Shown piece after piece: positions 5,975 through 8,375 of a stretch of DNA of 8,375 bases (positions are counted from its first letter, which is position 1; every line of letters begins with the position of its first letter). Where the stretch lies: assembly GCA_946409855.1 (NCBI GenBank), contig CAMJXZ010000138.1:1-8375 (forward strand). Direction: 5' to 3'. The translations under genes and the position numbers were made by a program. The notes under the pieces were generated by a model. The model saw only the letters and a list, made by a program, of their open reading frames with translations, was not told the origin of the DNA and searched no databases. Origin of the DNA: an uncultured Clostridia bacterium (GTDB taxonomy: Bacteria > Bacillota > Clostridia > Christensenellales > Aristaeellaceae).

Positions 5975-6817
5975 TTACACGCCGGAATAGGCGGCGAAAC
6001 CGCAGTCGATGGGCAGCACCACGCCGGTGATGGCGGAAGCGGCCTTGTCGTCGGTGAGGAAGAACACGCCGCCCAGGAGCTCTTCGCTGTCCACAAAGCG
6101 GCCCATCGGGGTGCCCCTGAGGATCTTGGCGGAACGGGCGGTAGGAGTGCCGTCGGCGTTAAAGAGCAGCGCGCGGTTCTGGTTGGAAACCAGGAAGCCG
6201 GGAGCGATCGCGTTGGCGCGGATGCCGCTGCCCGCGAAGTGGGTGGCCAGCCACTGGGTAAAGTTGCTGATGGCGGCCTTGGCGCCGGAATAAGCGGGGA
6301 TCTTGGTCAGCGGGATGTAGGCGTTCATGGAGGAAATGTTCAGGATGCAGCCGTGCTTGCGGGCCACCATGTCCTTGGCAAAGGTCTGGGTGGGCAGCAG
6401 GGTGCCCTGGAAATTGAGCTTGAAGACGAAGTCCACGCCGGAAGCGTCCAGGTCAAAGAAGGTTTTCTGGCCTTCCTTGGCCTCGTGCTGGTATTCGTTG
6501 TCGGTGGTCGCCCGGGGGTTGTTGCCGCCCGCGCCGTTCACCAGGATATCGCAGGGTCCCAGGTCCTTGAGCACCTGCTGGTGCACCTGCTCCAGCGCCT
6601 CGGGATCCAGCACGTTGGCCTTGTAGCCTTCGCAGACATAGCCCTTGGCTTTGAGTTCATCCGCCAGCTTTTTGACTGCTTCTTCATTCAGGTCCAGCGC
6701 CGCCACCTTGGCGCCCGCCTGGGCATACGCCCGGGCCATGTCGCCGCACAGCACGCCGCCCGCGCCGGTCACCACGACCACCTTGCCGGAAAAGTCCACA
6801 TTCAGGGGAAGATTCAT
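5975..6817 (-). CDS. uxuB: SDR-family D-mannonate oxidoreductase (fructuronate reductase)
   Basis: A 280-residue cytoplasmic short-chain dehydrogenase of the type found in Bacillus (YjmF), predicted to interconvert D-fructuronate and D-mannonate with NAD(H) in glucuronate breakdown. It shows the nucleotide motif TGAGGVLCG (17-25), D42 after the second strand suggesting NAD(H) preference, NGAGGNNPRATTDNEY (94-109), FFDLD (120-124), LNFQGTLLPTQ (134-144), catalytic S162/S163, and Y176-x3-K180 in YSGAK. The NNPRATTDNE and FFDLD segments set this subgroup apart from generic gluconate 5-dehydrogenases, though that close relative cannot be fully excluded. The ATG overlaps the transporter stop as ATGA, with AGGAG ten bases upstream inside the transporter gene, so the two are translationally coupled. 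uxaC and uxuA are not in the window. No terminator is visible after the stop. Confidence 0.85.
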   Translation of the reverse strand: MNLPLNVDFSGKVVVVTGAGGVLCGDMARAYAQAGAKVAALDLNEEAVKKLADELKAKGYVCEGYKANVLDPEALEQVHQQVLKDLGPCDILVNGAGGNNPRATTDNEYQHEAKEGQKTFFDLDASGVDFVFKLNFQGTLLPTQTFAKDMVARKHGCILNISSMNAYIPLTKIPAYSGAKAAISNFTQWLATHFAGSGIRANAIAPGFLVSNQNRALLFNADGTPTARSAKILRGTPMGRFVDSEELLGGVFFLTDDKAASAITGVVLPIDCGFAAYSGV

Positions 6818-8375
6818 TTTCTTTTATCTCCTTTCAAATTGGGTTTCTCTTCGCCGGGCCATTTTTCCATGGCCTGTTCTACGGTCATGCCCTGGGCGAT
6901 GCCTTCCTTGCGGGCGCTGTTGACCGCCTGGATTTCCTTCATCCGCGCGCCGGAGAGGCTGTAGCCGTGCATGGCCCAGAGGGTCGCAAGCCAGGCAACC
7001 ATGGGGATCACGCAGAACATGACGATGACCGCGACCTTGATGCCGGAAGAATAGGGCGTAGCGTCCGTGGGCAGCTCAGACAGGCCGGCGCAGATCAGGA
7101 AAATGAAAGCCACCAGCGTCTGGGCCAGGGAGGACACCAGTTTGTCCACCAGGGAGAACAGGGTTCCCATGATGCCCGGGATGTACTTGCCGCTGCGATA
7201 CGTCTCATAGTCCGAGCAGTCGGCCACCATGGGAATGGGCATATCCGCCGTGGCGTAGTAGGCGCCGTACCCGATGCCGAAGAAGAGGATGAACAGGATC
7301 GTGTACAGGTTGAGCGGCCCGCCGTGATTGAAGGGGAAGGACAGCATGGTGGCCGGGTTTTCGTGGTTGGAAAGGAGCAGCAGCACCAGCACGCCCACAT
7401 AGCTGATGAGCGCCACCGCCACATACCGGGTCAGGGAAGCCTTCTGGCCCTGCTTCTGGCTGGTGCGCACGCTCAAAAGGAAGAAGGGCACCGCGAACAC
7501 GTAGCCCAGGATCATCATGGGCAGGTAGAGGCTGTTGTAGTTGCCCATCATGATGCCGTAGAGCGCCAGCAGCACCGTGGTGTTGGTAGCGATGGCCAGG
7601 GCCAGCTTGCAGCCGGCGCCCGCCACCATCAGGCGCTGCATGGGCTTGTTGTGCCTGATGATCTCCGCGTACTCGGACATCTTGACCTTTTTCTGCGCGC
7701 CGCCGCCCAGGCCGTAGTACTTGGGCTGGTCCTTTTCGGCGATGCCGATGATGGCCAGGATGGTCAGCAGCACGGCCACGGCGATGCCGATGGGGGTGAT
7801 GATGCGGTACAGTTCAGGCCGCGCGTAGCCGGATTGGATCACCGTGCCGGCCGCGTCCTTCACGTCGTACATGCCTTTGACCAGGGGGATGAGGAACTGC
7901 ATCACGCCCATGCCCAGCATGGAGCCGACGGTGTTGAAGATGGTGAACAGCGGCCGCTGGTTGGGGTCGTTGGTCAGAACGGTCTGCCCCGCGCGGGTGA
8001 CCGAGGTCTGGAAAGTGTAGCCGATGACCCAGATCATGTAGATGATCACGAAGGCCACATAGCGCAGCCATTTCATCGTCCAGGGGATCAGGGGCGTCAC
8101 AATGTACAGCAGTACCACGCTGACCGCCATGATGACGCTGCCGATGATCATGAAGGGACGGAACTTGCCGATCTTCGTGCTGGTGCGGTCCATCAGCGCG
8201 CCGATGATCGGGTCGGTGATGGCGTCAAAGACGCGCATGACCGTTACCATGATGGAGGCAAACATGCCCAGCTCCAGGACGCTGGAGCCGAACTGGGCCA
8301 CATAAGACAGGATCAGTACAAAGTAAACGTTGGTGGCGCCGTTGTTCAGCGGGAACAGCGCCAGCTGATACATTT
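6814..8375 (-). CDS. GPH-family sugar/uronide:cation symporter, N-terminus outside window
   Basis: A 12-helix major-facilitator-type importer of the glycoside-pentoside-hexuronide family, at least 519 residues. The MelB-like cation-site motif is FDAITDPIIGALMDRTSTK, with acidic D50 and D54 counted from the first Met in the window. The GKFRPF loop follows, then in the second half GIGYGAYYATADMPIPMVADCSDYE and a Lys in SLVDKLVSSL, all family hallmarks. The soluble tail after the last helix is 40-50 residues. The Met at 8373 precedes YQLALFPLNNGATN, which in relatives follows a short N-terminal segment, so the true start is probably a little upstream. Coupling to the mannonate oxidoreductase gene suggests a uronide (glucuronate or aldouronate) substrate; that is inferred from context. 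Confidence 0.87.
   Translation of the reverse strand, partial: MYQLALFPLNNGATNVYFVLILSYVAQFGSSVLELGMFASIMVTVMRVFDAITDPIIGALMDRTSTKIGKFRPFMIIGSVIMAVSVVLLYIVTPLIPWTMKWLRYVAFVIIYMIWVIGYTFQTSVTRAGQTVLTNDPNQRPLFTIFNTVGSMLGMGVMQFLIPLVKGMYDVKDAAGTVIQSGYARPELYRIITPIGIAVAVLLTILAIIGIAEKDQPKYYGLGGGAQKKVKMSEYAEIIRHNKPMQRLMVAGAGCKLALAIATNTTVLLALYGIMMGNYNSLYLPMMILGYVFAVPFFLLSVRTSQKQGQKASLTRYVAVALISYVGVLVLLLLSNHENPATMLSFPFNHGGPLNLYTILFILFFGIGYGAYYATADMPIPMVADCSDYETYRSGKYIPGIMGTLFSLVDKLVSSLAQTLVAFIFLICAGLSELPTDATPYSSGIKVAVIVMFCVIPMVAWLATLWAMHGYSLSGARMKEIQAVNSARKEGIAQGMTVEQAMEKWPGEEKPNLKGDKRK

Noticed and set aside
6239..6964. Plus-strand open frame of 241 codons
   Set aside because: Antisense to the mannonate oxidoreductase and the transporter end, both supported by family motifs.

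Overview
This window looks like chromosomal DNA from a GC-rich, plant-fibre-degrading Firmicute, probably a gut or rumen Clostridia member; a Christensenellales-like lineage is a guess. The evidence is strong AGGAGG-type ribosome binding sites, short MKK...AxA|E signal peptides, an AgrC/AgrA-like (GHKL kinase plus LytTR regulator) two-component system, and the SDR-type (Bacillus YjmF-like) rather than E. coli-type mannonate oxidoreductase. Every supported gene lies on the minus strand, so transcription runs from high to low coordinates. No rRNA, tRNA, CRISPR array, insertion sequence or attachment site was seen.

In transcription order: (1) 8375-5975, a GPH-family sugar/uronide:cation symporter cut by the window edge, overlapping by ATGA the gene for an SDR-family D-mannonate oxidoreductase (fructuronate reductase). 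(2) 5974-5191, a strong extended -10 promoter, a 5' stem-loop in the leader and a 226-residue secreted protein of unknown function, closed by an 11-bp hairpin. (3) 5059-3029, a LytTR response regulator (GTG start) followed with no spacer by an AgrC-like membrane histidine kinase. (4) 3028-2881, a control region with a candidate promoter, a 12-bp perfect palindrome inside it and two CGTAA-core direct repeats 21 bp apart. (5) 2880-1, three exported proteins: a CE15-type glucuronoyl esterase, a CE1-type (esterase D-like) alpha/beta hydrolase, and an unknown protein cut by the left edge.

A coherent reading is glucuronoxylan use. The CE15 and CE1 enzymes would cut ester links on glucuronoxylan outside the membrane, the symporter would import released uronides or oligosaccharides, and the SDR enzyme would reduce fructuronate to mannonate on the way to KDG. 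The two-component system between the uptake/catabolism pair and the esterases is placed to control the esterases, and the repeats upstream of the CE15 gene have the spacing expected for a LytTR regulator. That link is inference. No agrB or agrD is present in the window, so the signal sensed by the kinase is unknown. The least explained parts are the 226-residue secreted protein and the left-edge secreted protein.
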